A stretch of 64,000 nt of DNA from positions 19,438,501-19,502,500 of the forward strand of contig CM061098.1 of assembly GCA_030770545.1 (NCBI GenBank), read 5' to 3'. The stretch is from Macropodus opercularis. Its lineage: Eukaryota > Chordata > Actinopteri > Anabantiformes > Osphronemidae. Made by a program: the position numbers and the translations under genes. This document shows, piece after piece, positions 1 to 12,904 of this stretch; the first letter of the stretch is position 1; each line of letters opens with the position of its first letter. Under the pieces are notes generated by a model. The model had not been told where the DNA came from. It worked only from the letters and a program-made list of their open reading frames with translations, and made no database searches.

Positions 1-25
1 AAAAATTGAATTCTGCATAGCCTGT

Positions 26-3000
26 GTGTACGGTCCCAATGTCGATGACCCCTCTTTTTTTCACACCTTCTTCACATCACTGGCTGCTCACTCTGGTTCT
101 AAACTTATAATAATAGGAGGGGACTTTAACTTAGTGAGAAACCCAGAGCTGGACAGGCTAAGCACAGCAGTGAGCAACAGGAGCTGGCAATCAGTAGAGA
201 CGTTAAAACAGTACATGGATGATTTCGGTCTTTGCGACGCCTGGCGTTCCTTCCACCCCACCTCCAGGGAATATACCTTCTTCTCCCCAGTTCACCACTC
301 GCACTCCCGTATAGATTACATTTTAGTGAACAAGTCACTTCTATCAGATGTCGGTGACACCAGTATCCACTCTATCACCATTAGCGATCATGCACCAGTT
401 TCTCTTTCTTTGAGTAGGACAGTAACACCACCAAGCAAGAGCTGGAGATTTAATACATCATTACTTAATGACCTGGACTTTATCAGTTGCATCAAAACAG
501 AGTGAGCAACCTTTATGGATATTTCATATTCATCAAACAAGAAAAAGAAAGTGATGTTGCAGGAGTCAGAACTAGAACAAAAGATTAAATCTCTGGAAAT
601 TAGCTATGCTGCTTCACCACACGACGACATCCTGGGAGAACTAAGAAAGCTAAAATTAGAACTAAACAAAATTACGGATAGGAAAACTCAATTTCAATTA
701 GAAGAACTACGTTGGGAGAATTTTGATCATAGCAACAAATGTGGCAAATTCTTAGCCAACCAATTAAAAAACAATAAGGAAAAACAAACCATCCACTCAA
801 TTATTACAAAAAGAGGCAACATCACTCATGACCCTCAAAAAATAAATAATACTTTTAAGAACTTTTACCAACATTTATATACATCAGAAATAGAGCCATC
901 TACCTCAGCCATAGAAACGTTCTTAAATAAACTTGAATTACCAAAGTTAAACCAAACACAAGTTACAACTTTGGACTCACCATTTTCCCCGGCTGAGCTG
1001 CAGGAAGCCCTGCAGCAGATGCCTAATAAAAAAGCTCCAGGACCAGATGGTTTTCCAGCTGAATTCTATAAGGAATTCTGGACTATGCTGGCACCAAGCT
1101 TTTACAAAATGGTAGTAGAAGTTAAAAAGCAAGGTTCAATACCAGCTAACATGAACTCTGCCGTTATAAGTCTGCTTCAAAAACCAGGGAAAGACCCAAC
1201 TCTCCCATCAAGCTACAGACCAATTTCATTAATAAATGTAGACCTAAAAATAATCTGCAAAGCCCTCGCTAGGAGAATAGAGAAAATTACCCCTTATATA
1301 ATTCACCCTGATCAAACAGGTTTTATAAAAGGGAGACAGTCAACAAACAACATGTAGAGATTAATCAACCTAATTGATTATGTCACCATCCACAAACTAG
1401 AATCAGCCATTGTCTCACTAGATGCAGAAAAAGCGTTTGACCGAGTAAACTGGAAGTTCCTGTTAGCTACACTGCATACATTTGGTATTGGAAAATCCTT
1501 TATAGACTGGATCCAAACATTATATAGCTCAGCAAATGCAGCAGTTCGAACAAACGGTCAGATCTCGTCAAGGTTTAATTTGTGTAGAGGAACCAGACAA
1601 GGTTGCCCACTCTCCCCCTCACTATTCGCAATATTTATTGAACCACTAGCGGCAGCAATTAGACAAAGTGAAGGGATCACTGGAATACTGACTAAAACAG
1701 TAAATCATAAAATAAGCCTATATGCTGATGATGTTTTACTTTTCCTCCTCAAGCCACAAAATTCACTTCCCACAACCACCACTATTATCAACGAATTTTC
1801 AGCTCTGTCAGAATACTCTATCAACTCGACAAAGTCTACAGTCCTGCCACTCAACTATGACTTCCAGACCGCTCATTCTAACACACTCCGGCCAGGGAAC
1901 ATCAGATATCTGGGCATTGAATTCTCCGCTAGGCTGTCAGACCTCACAGAACTAAACTATTCTCCATTACTAAAAGAAATAGAATCTAACCTCAACAGAT
2001 GGCAGCCATTAAAATGATGGTCTTACCTAAACTTAACTACCTGTTCTCAATGATACCAAACCAGCCATCCCAGGTGTGGTTTAAAACACTAGACGCATGC
2101 ATCTCAAAATTTTTATGGAGAAACAAACCACCGCCTATAAGCCTTAAAACGCTTGGAACGGCATGGAACTAATCCTTACCACTACTTCCTTGCCAATAGA
2201 TTGAATCACATCCACAAATGGATAAATTCTAGTCCAGCAGACGTATCCTGGTTAGACATTGAACAAACATTTTTTAAGACATTAAAATTGCAGATTTACT
2301 ATTTATCAGTACCAAAATCAAACTTCATAATTGCTTCCAGTATACTAGCATAAGAACATCCCTGACAGCCTGGTGGAAATTCTTAAAAATAACTGTCTCT
2401 TCACTTGCTCCCTGCCAATATACACCACTTTGGAACAATCCAGACATCCTACAAAACAAAAAAATCATTAAATCCCCAATATGGTATAACAAAGGAATAA
2501 CACATATGAAACACATTTTCTTAAGGGACAGATTTATCCCATTCGAGGAGCTAGTGTCCAAATTTGGAATTACTAATGGCAACTTTTTAGAATATCAACA
2601 ACTTAAATCAATAATTGAGGCAAAAAAAAATTTTCTCCGATACAATGGCAACCTCCACCAGCAGTAGAACGATTTATTGGAATCTCACCTAGAAGAGTAT
2701 TATCAAAAATCTATATAATTCTGTCTAAAACGAAAGACACAATGTGTCTCCCAATATCTAAATGGGAAACTGATTTGGGTATCACCACTGACCAAACGTT
2801 CTGGACAAATATATGCTCAAACTTATTCCAAATGACTAAAAATACAAATTTGCAGTTAATACAATATAAAATTCTTCATAGAACACACTATACAGGTCAA
2901 AGGATGTTCCAGATGGGTCTCACTAAGTCCAACACCTGCCCACACTGCACAGATAACACAGCAGATAGATACCTACATGCATTCTGGTCATGTCCACCTG

Positions 3001-3272
3001 TGCAACAATTCTGGCAAGGAGTTTGCAAACACTTATCAACCTGGTTAAGGTATCCAATCCCAGTATCACCCGCACTGTGTCTTTTAGGAGATCTAAGAGG
3101 GCTCAATCTAGAGAAAAACACTTCACAACTACTATTCACTGCCTTATGCGTCGCAAAGAAAATCATCCTTATGAACTGGAAAACTAAAAAGAAATTAAGC
3201 ATCAATCACTACTTGAACAGTCTGTCAGACTACATAACCTTAGAAACATTGACTGATTGTTTAAATCATTAA
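26..3272 (+). pseudogene. L1 ORF2-like endonuclease / reverse transcriptase, broken
   Basis: ORF2 of an L1-type LINE makes target-site nicks and reverse-transcribes its own RNA. The C-terminal half of the APE-type endonuclease is at 26-505, with GGDFN, RIDYIL and SDHAPV motifs. The frame then meets a TGA at 503-505. It continues in the same frame with a KKAPGPDGFPAEFYK block (about 1030), SYRPISL and DQTGFIKGRQ. A TAG follows at 1355-1357. The frame is open again to 2017, carrying DAEKAFDRV, RQGCPLSPSLF and the catalytic YADDVL. After a frameshift it runs through CPHCTDNTADRYLHAFWSCP (about 2935) to the end at 3272. At least two in-frame stops, a deletion between endonuclease and RT, and later frameshifts make it non-functional. 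The catalytic ADD triad is still readable. Confidence 0.88.
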
Positions 3273-3289
3273 CTGGAACTCCACTCTAA

Positions 3290-5238
3290 TTGATTCCACC
3301 TCATGGTGGTGATGTGTGTGGCCCGAGGCGTTGGTGTAGCGGAGGGAGGCCTGGGGCTGGGGTGCTGCCCTTGTGGGCGGGGGGGGTGGTTGTCGGGGAT
3401 CATGGGGCGGCCGCACGGGCCTGCTGTACCTGGGGGGTAGTATCTGCGGGGCTGGTGCTTGGGGTCGAGGGGTCGGCTAGTTGGTGGATTGGCGCATAGC
3501 TAGCTCTGGGGGCGGGGGCGGACCTCCCTACTGGTGGGGGGGCAGACCAGGGGTGTGGACTTGGGTGCCCGGTGTCTGTGGGGTTCCCTGGCGGGGGCCT
3601 GCCTGCTCCTGGGGGGTGCTCCTACCCCTGGGGCATCCTTGTGGGGGCGGAGTGTTGCCGCTCCTAGCGGTCGGACTCCTAGGATGCGGCGGGGGCACGT
3701 GGCGATGGAGCATGATGGGATCGGTGGGGAGATCTGTCTGGGCTCTGGATCCCTGTGGCACCTGGGCTGGGATCGGACCGCCCTACACAGCTACACAGTG
3801 TGTGTGTGTGTGTATGCATCTAGGGGGGGTGTGGACTTATGGGCTTGTGTATATGGGGGTGGATATGCGTAGATGCATATGGATCTGGATGTGTGTTATG
3901 TAAGAGATTGCGTGTCAAAATGAATGACCTCACGGGGCGAGCATGAGTATGAGTGCGGGAGAGGATGTGTATGTGAGACAGAGGAGGTGGGGAGGCCCTG
4001 ACTGCGTTGCCTGTGGTTCTCTGGGCAGCATAACCGTGGCCCTCTGGTCAGGTCTTTCCGTCCCCCTCTGGGAGGGACTGGGGGTGGTGGGATAGGATGC
4101 TGAGCTAGTCTGGGACCTAGCTCGGCTGACCTTTGTACCTCATGCCACAGCTACATTTTACACCCATTCACCTAGGTCTATGAGGGGCCTTCTCCATACG
4201 GGGGGACTGGCTCTAATTGCAGCCTTAACCATCGTCCCTCCCAGAACGGAATGCCCCTCAGTTTTTAACTACATTACACACAAACACCAAACAAGGCTTT
4301 GGAGACTAGTAGTCTTCCAATGTCCTTTATATTCACATACACATACATTTAGGGCCTAAGGGGGTGGTCTCCTACTGGGGTCCGAGAGGAGGGGCCAGGT
4401 GTGACCTTGGTAGTCGCCTCCGGCAAGGATGACCACCACCCTGTTCTTAATTGCAAGTAGACACTTAGGGACGGGGGACACCCTCTGGGAGACACGTCCG
4501 TCAGCCAGCGGTTGTGCTCCTGGACACCTCCCCCACTTTTAATGCATCTTAGCCCCACACTTACAAACCAAGCTGGCTGGCAGGGTAACGGGGTCCTGTC
4601 TTACTGCTCCTCCGTCCTTGTGGGGGACGCAAACTGGGGGTGGGTTCCCCTCGGGACGCCAGGGGCCCTTGCCTATGGTTTCCTTGCAGGCAGTGGGTGC
4701 CCGGGTTCTGCTCCTGGTGCTGTCCCTGTGGCTGGTGCAGCCCTGTCTGGGAGGCGTGGGTGGACGCCCCGGTTCAAGGCATCTTCCCTTCCGGGCCTGA
4801 GGAGTGTGTGGCTACTGGTTACTGGGCCCTTTCTTGCTGCCTCTTGGAGCATTGGGACAGTATGGACACTCTCATCACTCTCAACACTCATCACCTTCCC
4901 CCATCACCCTGGTTTCTACTAGTGGCACTGGGCACCAATGCTTGTATCACCACAAGCTGTGAATGATGTCGTTTCACTGTTTCGGGGTACTGGAACAAAC
5001 TATATGAGCAACAATGTGCATACGTGTTATGTTATGATATACCTTCCTTTTATGTATTCATTTACTTATTTTAATTGTTTTTTGTGGGTTTTTTTTCACA
5101 AATGATGTTATTATGGTGTTAGTAATGCTGCACTTGTCGTTGTGTGGTTACTGTTGTTATTGCTGTTGTGGTTACTGTAGATGTCGCTGCTTGTCATTAT
5201 CATCATACCTACCAGGACTGTTACTAATCAATTTCATC
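3290..5238 (+). other. G-rich 3' UTR of the L1 element
   Basis: No gene is visible here. About 3300-3830 is strongly G-rich on the plus strand, with repeated G3-G8 runs, followed by a GT-repeat patch near 3797-3815. From about 4180 to 5100 the sequence becomes C-rich, then T-rich. Open frames here are by-products of base composition. The position directly after ORF2 and the change of composition at the next element support a 3' UTR. Confidence 0.55.
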
Positions 5239-5239
5239 A

Positions 5240-7171
5240 CATAACTATAATTCTTTTTCTCACTCAGACTGTAAAACCCAGAAACCAGTTGTGTTCTGTG
5301 TCGTCTACCGTCCTCCTGGTCCATATTCAGATCTTAACTGAATTCTCAGAGTTTTTATCTAACTTAGTTCTCAGCACAGATAAAGTGATTGTAGTGGGTG
5401 ACTTTAACATTCATGTAGATGTTGACAGTAACTGTCTCAACATTGCATTTAATTCACTACTGGATTCTATTGGTTTTAGTCAGCATGTGAATGAACCCAC
5501 TCACTGTCTTAATCATACTCTGGATCTGGTCCTGACTTATGGGGTTGAGATTGATCATTTAAAAGTTCTCCCTCAAAACCCTCTGTTATCTGACCATTTC
5601 TTAATAACGTTTGAATTGACCATAACAGACCTGACAACAGTTGGAAATAAGTTCTATTACAGCAGATGTTTATCTGATGATGCTGTTGTTAGATTTAAGG
5701 AGATGATTCCATCATCTTTTGTAGCTACACAGAGGAGAGCAGTCATCTGAATCATGAGCAGGTAGATTGTCTTGTTGATGATGCTGCAGCTTCACTGCGT
5801 ACAATTATAGACACTGTCGCTCCTCTGAAGAAGAAGCCAGTGAATCAGAGGAGGTTAGCTCCATGGTACAACTCAGATCCGCAGCCTTAAGCAGAGGACT
5901 CGAAAACTAGAAAGATTGTGGCATCAACAAATTAGGTGAATCCTGTCTAGCATGGAAAAACAGTTTAATACTATATAAAAAGCACTTTGTGCTGCTAGAA
6001 CCACATATTATTCATCATTAATTGAGGAAAATAAAAACAACCCCAGGTTTCTGTTCAGCTCTGTAGCCAGGCTGACTAAGAGTCATAGTTGTGTTGAGCC
6101 TAGTGTCCCTTTAAATCTCTGCAGCAACGACTTTATGAATTTCTTTACCAATAAAATCATAACCATTAGAGAAAAGATTTATCAGAATCTGTCAACAAAA
6201 GTCATAAACCGATCTGCAGATCCAACAGCCTTAGATCTGCTGGTTAGACCTATGTCTGACTTAAACTGTTTTTCCCCCATAGATCACACTGAGTTAACTT
6301 CAATAATTAACTCTGCTAAATCAGCTACTTGTCTCTTAGACCCAATCCCAACCAGATTACTCAAAGAAATTCTTCCATTAATCAGCACGTCCATATTAAA
6401 TCAAATCAACCAATCTCTGGTTACAGGCTACGTACCACAAGCTTTTAAAGTTGCTGTGGTCAAACCTTTATTGAAAAAACCTACTCTTGACCCTAGAGAA
6501 CTTGCAAATTATAGGCCTATATCCAATCTGCCCTTTATTTCTAAAGTTCTTGAAAAAGCCGTAGCTAAACAATTATGTGACCACTTGCGTAGAAATGACC
6601 TATATGAAGATTTCCAGTCAGGATTCAGATCCATCATAGCACAGAAACAGCTCTGATTAGAGTCACTAATGATCTTCTCACAGCTTCAGACAATGGTCTA
6701 GTTTCTGTCCTTGTCCTGTTAGATCTTAGTTCAGCATTTGATACGATAGATCACAAGATTCTATTGCAGAGACTGAAACATAGCATTGGGATTAAAGGAA
6801 AAGCACTGGGATGGTTTAAGTCTTATCTGTTGAACAGATTCCAATTTGTTCATGTTCATGATCAATCTTCCATCCGCACAGGAATTAGCTTTGTTGTTCC
6901 ACAGGGTTCTGTGCTTGGTCCAATACTTTTCAGTCTTTACATGTCTCCCCTTGGTAATATTATTAGAAAACATTCCATAAATTTCCACTGCTATGCAGAT
7001 GATACTCAGTTATATTTGTCCATGAAACCAGAGGAAACAAACCAATTAGTCAAACTTCAGACTTGTTTAAATGATATCAAATCCTGGATGTCCCAAAACT
7101 TTCTACAACTGAATTCAGATAAAACTGAGGTTATTATAATTGGTGCTAAAACCACAGAGACTCATTATTGA
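5240..7171 (+). pseudogene. L2 ORF2 endonuclease and reverse transcriptase, frameshifted
   Basis: The endonuclease block has VVGDFNIH (about 5393), a TLDLVLTYG segment (about 5517) and LLSDHFLI (about 5584). The RT follows with LLDPIPTRLLKE (about 6337), LANYRPISNLPF, FISKVLEKAVAKQL, LDLSSAFDTIDHKIL, VPQGSVLGPILFSLYM and the catalytic CYADDTQLYLS (about 6990). It ends with NSDKTEVIIIGAK. The frame breaks near 5300, 5750-6135 and 6640, so no full protein can be made. ADDTQLYLS with DKTEVI is characteristic of the L2/CR1 group. Confidence 0.88.
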
Positions 7172-7303
7172 ATCAGATTGTTTCTCTGGATGACACAACG
7201 TTAGCTTCAGGTTCTACTGTAGGGACCTTGGTTGGAAAGTTCTCTGCTTTACATCCTACATTATAGAAATCTCTAGAACCGCCTACTTCCACCTAAAGAA
7301 TGT

Positions 7304-9007
7304 TTCACGACCGGCAGTTTGACTTTGGGTTCGTACTTTTATTGTGGAGAGCTGTAGTGGAAAATATGGCGTGTGGCTGCTCTGGGAACATGTCGGACTG
7401 ACCCGACATGTGGATAGTTCCACGTCATTAATCTAAAGTATCAAGGACGAAGACCAAATTTGGACAATCACTTTTCTGCGACTGACACAAATTGAGGGTT
7501 TAAAAACCAACTCCCTAGTATGAGGGGAGAGAAGATGTGCTGTGCCGGCTGGGAGACACCAGCTGGTGTCTCCCAGCCAGGCTTTGTCCTTCCCCACGCG
7601 CCAGCGAGCTTTACCCCTGCAGGGAGGAATCAGGTGACTTCGTATAACTGCCTTATGTATATCTTTACACCACTTATGTGAAATAAATCATTTGTATTAT
7701 TTTGAATCTCAGTGCTGTTTTTTGACTGAATCCTTTCGGTGAGGAATATCTGTAAACAACTACAGAGCCCTGCCGGACGTGCTTGCTCCACTTCTGCCAG
7801 CTTCTGTTGATTGCCTGATGCCATTCACCTGTGCCATGTCCCTAACCCTTCTTAACCCTCGCCCGACTTCTATTTCTGGTAGGAATCACGGCTATTCATA
7901 TTGAGGGCTGCTATGGCTTGCTCTGTCTTGGTTCTGCCTGGTCCATTCTTCCCCGAGCTTCCCTCGGAAAATGTGACAGTACGATCTGACCAGACGATGG
8001 ACCCCGCAGATCCAACCAATGCCTCCGAACACGTAATCAGGACCCTCTTTAAATTGCTGGCCTCGGTTCGGGATATCCCAGATGCCCAGGTCCGCGTTTC
8101 CACTCTGGACTGGGTTACTGGGGTTTACACTGCCTGCCCCTGGTTAAAGACGCATGAGGGGTTTCCTAGACCTCTGGCCATGGTAAGTAATGCTGCGGAA
8201 GAGGTCCACGTCCAGCCTGCCACTCCATGCCACGCAGAATCTGACTACGCTGCTTCACGCCACGCCGAATTGCACCCTGATCTAGTAATCATCATGTCGG
8301 TTACCAAGTCTCGCCGCAGGGAACGGAGGGAGGTGGTGGACCTGTGGAGGCAGGCATGGAGCGACGCATGCTTTCCCAGGCCCCTACAGTGCCTTAGGGT
8401 GGAGGGTGCCCTTGCTTGGCTCTCTGTTGGCGGCCTAGAGGAGACTTTAATTTCCTCACCTACCTCTAGCCCTGCACTCGCAGCCATGACTCCAGCACCA
8501 GATTCCCGCTCTTGCCCGACTGTTCCTGTCACCCACGCTCCAGGGCTGCCCACTCTACCATCTCCAGCCTCGGCCAACACTGCAGTGTCCACGCCCGTCT
8601 CCGCCGTCCCAGGGGAGACAACCTTGTCCACGTCTGTTCCCAACAACCCAGGGGAATTTCTCTGGTCCACACCATCCTACTCCTGCGCCCATCGTCGCTG
8701 TCCGCCCCGAGTTCCTCGCCACAGCAGACGTCAACGCCGTTCGCCTAGGCCCCCACACCATGGCAGCTATCGTTGACGCCATCAGCCCAGGGCCCCACGC
8801 CACTGTCCGCCCAGGTTTTCATGCCACAGGAGCCATAGACGCCAGTCGCCTAGGCTCCCATGCCACAGCAGCCATAGTTGTCATCAGCATTCCGGACCAT
8901 GTTCCAGCCCTCGTCATGTGCGGCGTTCTGTTCCTGTCCTGGTGACCCAAGGAGGGGTCCGCTTCTGTTCCGGTTCCCGGTTCCATGGTGGATGGACTGC
9001 GTCATGG
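7304..9007 (+). mobile_element. Ty3/Gypsy-derived fragment with gag-like ORF, inserted in L2 copy A
   Basis: The insert interrupts the L2 element. An AATAAA signal near 7682 and short leader-like sequence precede a gag-like reading frame. Immediately before its start codon is a leader reading GTGACAGTACGATCTGACC, which resembles the leader found just upstream of gag in fish Gypsy elements. No pol domain and no second LTR is visible, so this is either a truncated copy or a non-autonomous derivative. Confidence 0.55.
7997..8776 (+). CDS. Gag-like protein of a Gypsy-derived element
   Basis: I take the ATG at 7997, which begins MDPADPTNASEHV, rather than the upstream in-frame codon at 7901. The MDPAD start is typical of fish Gypsy gag proteins. 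The ORF gives about 259 residues. The N-terminal part is helical in character (HVIRTLFKLLASVRDI). A basic stretch (SRRRERREVV) comes near the middle, then a Ser/Thr/Pro/Ala-rich tail and an Arg/Pro-rich end. There is no zinc knuckle and no protease. It may bind RNA or assemble particles by analogy with gag, but that is inference. It could be a frame surviving by chance in a decayed element. Confidence 0.45.
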   Translation: MDPADPTNASEHVIRTLFKLLASVRDIPDAQVRVSTLDWVTGVYTACPWLKTHEGFPRPLAMVSNAAEEVHVQPATPCHAESDYAASRHAELHPDLVIIMSVTKSRRRERREVVDLWRQAWSDACFPRPLQCLRVEGALAWLSVGGLEETLISSPTSSPALAAMTPAPDSRSCPTVPVTHAPGLPTLPSPASANTAVSTPVSAVPGETTLSTSVPNNPGEFLWSTPSYSCAHRRCPPRVPRHSRRQRRSPRPPHHGSYR

Positions 9008-9262
9008 ACTCAGGAAGAGACGTCACATTTCTCCTACATTAGCTTCTCTGCATTGGCCCTCTGTAAAACCTAGGATAGGATTCAAAATTATTCTCCTCAC
9101 TTCCAAAGCTCGTCATAATAAAGCTCCATCTTGTCTTAAAGACCTCATGGCTCCTTCTGCTCCAACAGAACCTTGCATCTCAGAGCTGGTCTACTAGTGG
9201 TTCCTAGAGTTTCTACCTGTAGAACGGGAGGCAGAGCCTTTAGCTCCAAGCTCCTCTATGGA

Positions 9263-10392
9263 CTGGTTCTCACAAAATCAAAAACAGGGACTAAACGCCT
9301 ATCTTACTTTGGGAGTCTATGTATGTACATGTAACAGTACTAAAATGACGTCAAAATATGTATAATATGGTCCCTCTTACTAAAACCTTTCTAACATTTA
9401 TAAGAATTCAGTATCTTCACTAACATCGTAATTACTAAGACAGTATTAATGGAGGCGTTTTCTGACCTTTTGGATGTTCTGTTTTGTTTTATAACTCTTA
9501 TGTGACTCATGATTGATCCTGTTACAGGACAGCTCCTGGCACAGAAGGACACAGGCTCCCAGACACCTAGAATAATGCAAGAGTTTGACAGAAGAACTGT
9601 AATACAAAAACATACAGTCAAGGATTAGACCTTTACCTTGAAATGATGTAAATCATCCTCGTATCCTCACAGTATCTTGTGTATGTTTAAAATGTTTATG
9701 ATTTTGGCTTGGTTTTTGCTGTGAAGTTTTTAACAAAATGTCACAGCAATAAAACCAATAAATCAAAAGTAGATTGACAAATGAAGGTAAACATGATGCG
9801 AGAGGCAGAGAAGGGATGAAAGAATGAAAATAACTTCAGTGGAATAGGGTCAGAGAAATAGAGAAAGGGAGAGTGAGAGAAAAGGATGCATAGACACAAA
9901 GAGAGAGTGAAAAACATGGGGGAGCTGGAGGATGAATCGACAGCAATAAACAGCAGCACGCAGGGGTGGGGGATAGCCAGGTGACGGGAGGGATGGATAG
10001 CGAAAGGGCAAAGAGGAATAATGATGAAGGGTGGAGGTGGTGTGTGGTGCTTAGCGGCGGAGTGGGGGCGTGGGAGGGCAGGGAGCCGGGAAGCCGACGG
10101 CGATGAGAACATTATGGCTGGATAATGAAGAGGTTCCACGCTGTCAGCCAACACCATTCACCCTGCATGGCTCTGACCCCAAAGTGTCAACAAGCTAAAC
10201 GACCGAGCAGCAGCGCATTACTGCGTGTACACACACTCACACCCCAAGATGGACGGACAGTAGATACATACATACAAGCAGATAATAAAGAAATGCACAA
10301 GGTCTGTTGTGAGTATACATAAATTAATAAGAAATTATCAGTGTAAATGCAGACATGTTTAAATGAGGCACGAAGAACTGGCTTCTCTATGG
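9263..10392 (+). other. Non-coding interval, purine-rich
   Basis: No gene seen. 9263-9740 is AT-rich unique sequence. 9780-10090 is an imperfect GA-rich stretch on the plus strand. Frames in it are composition artefacts. Confidence 0.5.
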
Positions 10393-11636
10393 TTCAATTC
10401 AACTTTATTCATATATCGCCAATTCACTACAAGTTATGACTTTACAAGTGAGGTTTAAGACCTGACACAACTAAACCCAACAAATCCCACATAGAGCCCC
10501 TCTATAAAGGAAGAAACCTCCAGCAGACCCAGGCTCAATGTGAGCGAACATCTGCCTTGACCGGTTGGAGTGAAGGGATAGAGAAGAGAGAAAACAACAA
10601 CAACAAACTCGGGCAGGATGGTTGGACCAGCAGCTGAACACTGAGACACACGACTCTGAGTCTGACGATACCTGGAGATGAGAATAGAGAGAGACAGAAA
10701 GAGAGAAACACAACTAGGAGAGAACAGAGACAAAGTTAGTCACATGTGGACATGGAGGCATGTTAGTGGATGGAATAGATAGAAAACCAGAGGAGCTCAG
10801 TGAATGAAGGAGGTTCCAGCATCTAAGCCTGTAGCAGCTGAACTAAGAGATGGATCAGAGGAACCAGAACCATCTGGAACCATCAGCTTTGTCAGAAAGG
10901 AAGGTTTCAGCCTAGTTTTAAAGCAGAGAGGGCGTCTGCTGCTAGAACCTGAACTGGAAGCTGGTTCCACATAGAGGAGCTTGGAGCTAAAGGCTCTGCC
11001 TCCCGTTCTACAGGTAGAAACTCTAGGAACCACCAGTAGACCAGCTCTGAGAAGCAAGGTTCTGTTGGAGCAGAAGGAGCCATGAGGTCTAAGACCAGAT
11101 GGAGCTTTATTATGAAGAGCTTTGTAGGTGAGGAGAAGAATTTAATTCTATCCTAGATTTGACAGGACAGAGAAGCTGATGTAGGAGAAATGTGACGTCT
11201 CTTCCTGAGTCCAGTCAGACTCTGCTGCAGCATTTGAATTAACTGGAGGCTTTTAAAGAGTCATTGGTTCAAACTATGAGCAGGGAGACACAGTCGTCCA
11301 GCCTGGAGGAACTAATGCAGAGATTCATGTTTGAATGAATAAATGAAAACAAATTTTCCTTATAATATTAACCAAGAGGAGACATGTAAAGACTGAAAAG
11401 TGGAACAACAAAGCAGATTTTTGCGCGGATGGAAGATTGATCATGAACATGAACAAATTGGAATCTGTTCAACAGATAAGCTTTAAACCATCCCAGTGCT
11501 TTGCCTTTAATCCAACGCTATCTTCCAGTCTCTGTAGTAGAATGTTGTGATCTATGGCATCGAATGCTGCACTAAAATGTAACAGGACAAGGACAGAAAC
11601 TAGACCATTGTCTGAAGCTGTGAGAAGATTCTTAGT
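10393..11636 (-). mobile_element. L2-type LINE, copy B (3' half, minus strand)
   Basis: The L2 3' tail starts at about 10396, with the CAATTCAACTTTATT motif shared by all L2 ends here. It is followed on the minus strand by the 3' UTR, the C-terminal coding block (SGLLVVPRVSTCRTGGRAFS equivalent at 10960-11050) and part of RT at 11350-11636. RT and C-terminus are joined with sequence missing, so the copy is internally deleted. It is not coding. Confidence 0.8.
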
Positions 11637-12587
11637 ATGTCAAGACCAACCCAAGGTTTTTGTCATGATACAGGTGTTTGTATTTGTAGAGTAACATATT
11701 TATTATTGGTATTCAGATTAGTGAATCTCAGTAAATTGAGTGAACAGAGGTTGTTTCACAAAACTAATCTCTGCTACCACATTACACCACAACACAGCCA
11801 CTGTGAGAAAATGAAGTGTAGACTGAGACTTGCCTTTAAAAATCTTTACACTGTTTCTCATTCTCCCTGTTTCTCACTCACTCGCTCTCTGTCGTTGAGT
11901 ATCTCTCTACCCTACCAAGCTTGTGTGCAAATGTGTGGTAAGGTCACAGGCTGTGTTCACCCCTTTTGTTCCTTTCCTTCTGTGCCGCTCTATCTCTGAG
12001 TCTCTTTCCCTGTCTTTTATGCTTTCTGATGCAGAGCCCTAGCTGGGCAGCAAAACGTTCTATCTGTCGCTCTCTTCCTGTTTTAGCACAACTCCTCTCT
12101 GATTTATTAATATCCCGAGACAGAAACCTCTCTGTCAAATGTGTAGTAGTTGTAGACTTTGTTAAGTGTGCTGACAGACAAGTGCAGCTCACTACATGGA
12201 TGCGTTTTCATTCTGACCATGTCCTGTGAACAGACTCAGACCATGTAACTGACAGACTTTAGTTCTGTAATGTCTACTGTTTCAGAGTTGACTGCGTTTT
12301 ATGATAACAGCCCTTAATCGGCACGTGACACACACAAAGTACCTGCTAAATCAGGTGGGCAACATTTCAGAATAAGATGATTTGTTAATAAACTTTGTTT
12401 TTACTCTTTATATTTCTTACTTTGCCTTTTAAGTATTAATACTCCAGGCTGCCTCTCTTACTGTTCTGGTCCTGCTGATAGTTAGCTGCAGCATCTGTGT
12501 GTGTGCCTTATGCCACTGGGATGGTTGAGAAAAAAACAGAGACAGATTCAAATCCGCACAGTCAACACTACATGTTACTGACATATA
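11637..12587 (+). other. Non-coding interval
   Basis: No gene or recognisable repeat. A pyrimidine-rich patch (CTCT/TCTC) lies at 11860-12030. Confidence 0.45.
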
Positions 12588-12645
12588 ATTCAATTCAATT
12601 CAATTCAACTTTATTTGTATAGCGCCAATTCACAACATCAGTCAT
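12588..12645 (-). repeat. Short L2 3' tail fragment
   Basis: Tandem ATTCA units followed by ACTTTATTTGTATAGCGCC. This is the same terminal block as in the other L2 ends of the window, isolated from any L2 coding sequence. Confidence 0.7.
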
Positions 12646-12904
12646 CTCAATTATTATTGTTGTCTAGGTATCTATATATAATATATATATATGTAAAACA
12701 ACATGTGCATAGGAGAAAATACAAGTTAATCTAAATATAAATAAATGAATAAGTGTGTTGTATTTCAGAACACATATTCACTTCCATCCACTTCCACATT
12801 TGCACAGTAAACACAGACCATGGATACTGGCTCAAAACATTTGTTGGGATTTATTTGTGTGAGGTCTTAAGCCATCTTCATAAACTACATTGAGATGACT
12901 TTTG

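Larger units (their letters stand above)
1..5238 (+). mobile_element. L1-type LINE (fish L1/Tx1 group), 5' part cut by window edge
   Basis: One degenerate L1-type non-LTR retrotransposon. The endonuclease half is truncated by the window start. It is followed by reverse transcriptase, a Cys-rich C-terminal region, and about 1.9 kb of G-rich then C-rich sequence (3290 to about 5238) that I read as its 3' UTR. A second piece of the same family lies reversed at about 24035-24735. The right boundary is set where an L2-type element begins at about 5239. Family assignment rests on the APE endonuclease plus RT order and the C-terminal CPHC-type motif. The exact sub-family cannot be given without a repeat library. 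Confidence 0.85.
5239..9262 (+). mobile_element. L2-type LINE, copy A, interrupted by a Gypsy gag-like insert
   Basis: L2-clade (CR1/L2 group) LINE, sense strand plus. Endonuclease and RT occupy 5239-7303. The 3' coding end resumes at about 9008-9262. Between them lies about 1.7 kb of foreign sequence (7304-9007). Against copy F at 20118-20921, about 150 bp of L2 sequence is also missing at the insertion point. This copy serves as a local reference for recognising the other L2 pieces in the window. Confidence 0.85.

Noticed and set aside
3290..4966. Several open frames on both strands in the GC-rich region after the L1 ORF2.
   Set aside because: Gly/Trp/Cys-rich or Pro-rich translations with no domain, explained by G-rich base composition of the 3' UTR.
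10125..10322. Small frames in the GA-rich interval 9741-10733.
   Set aside because: Low-complexity composition, no conserved motif, partly inside an L2 3' UTR.
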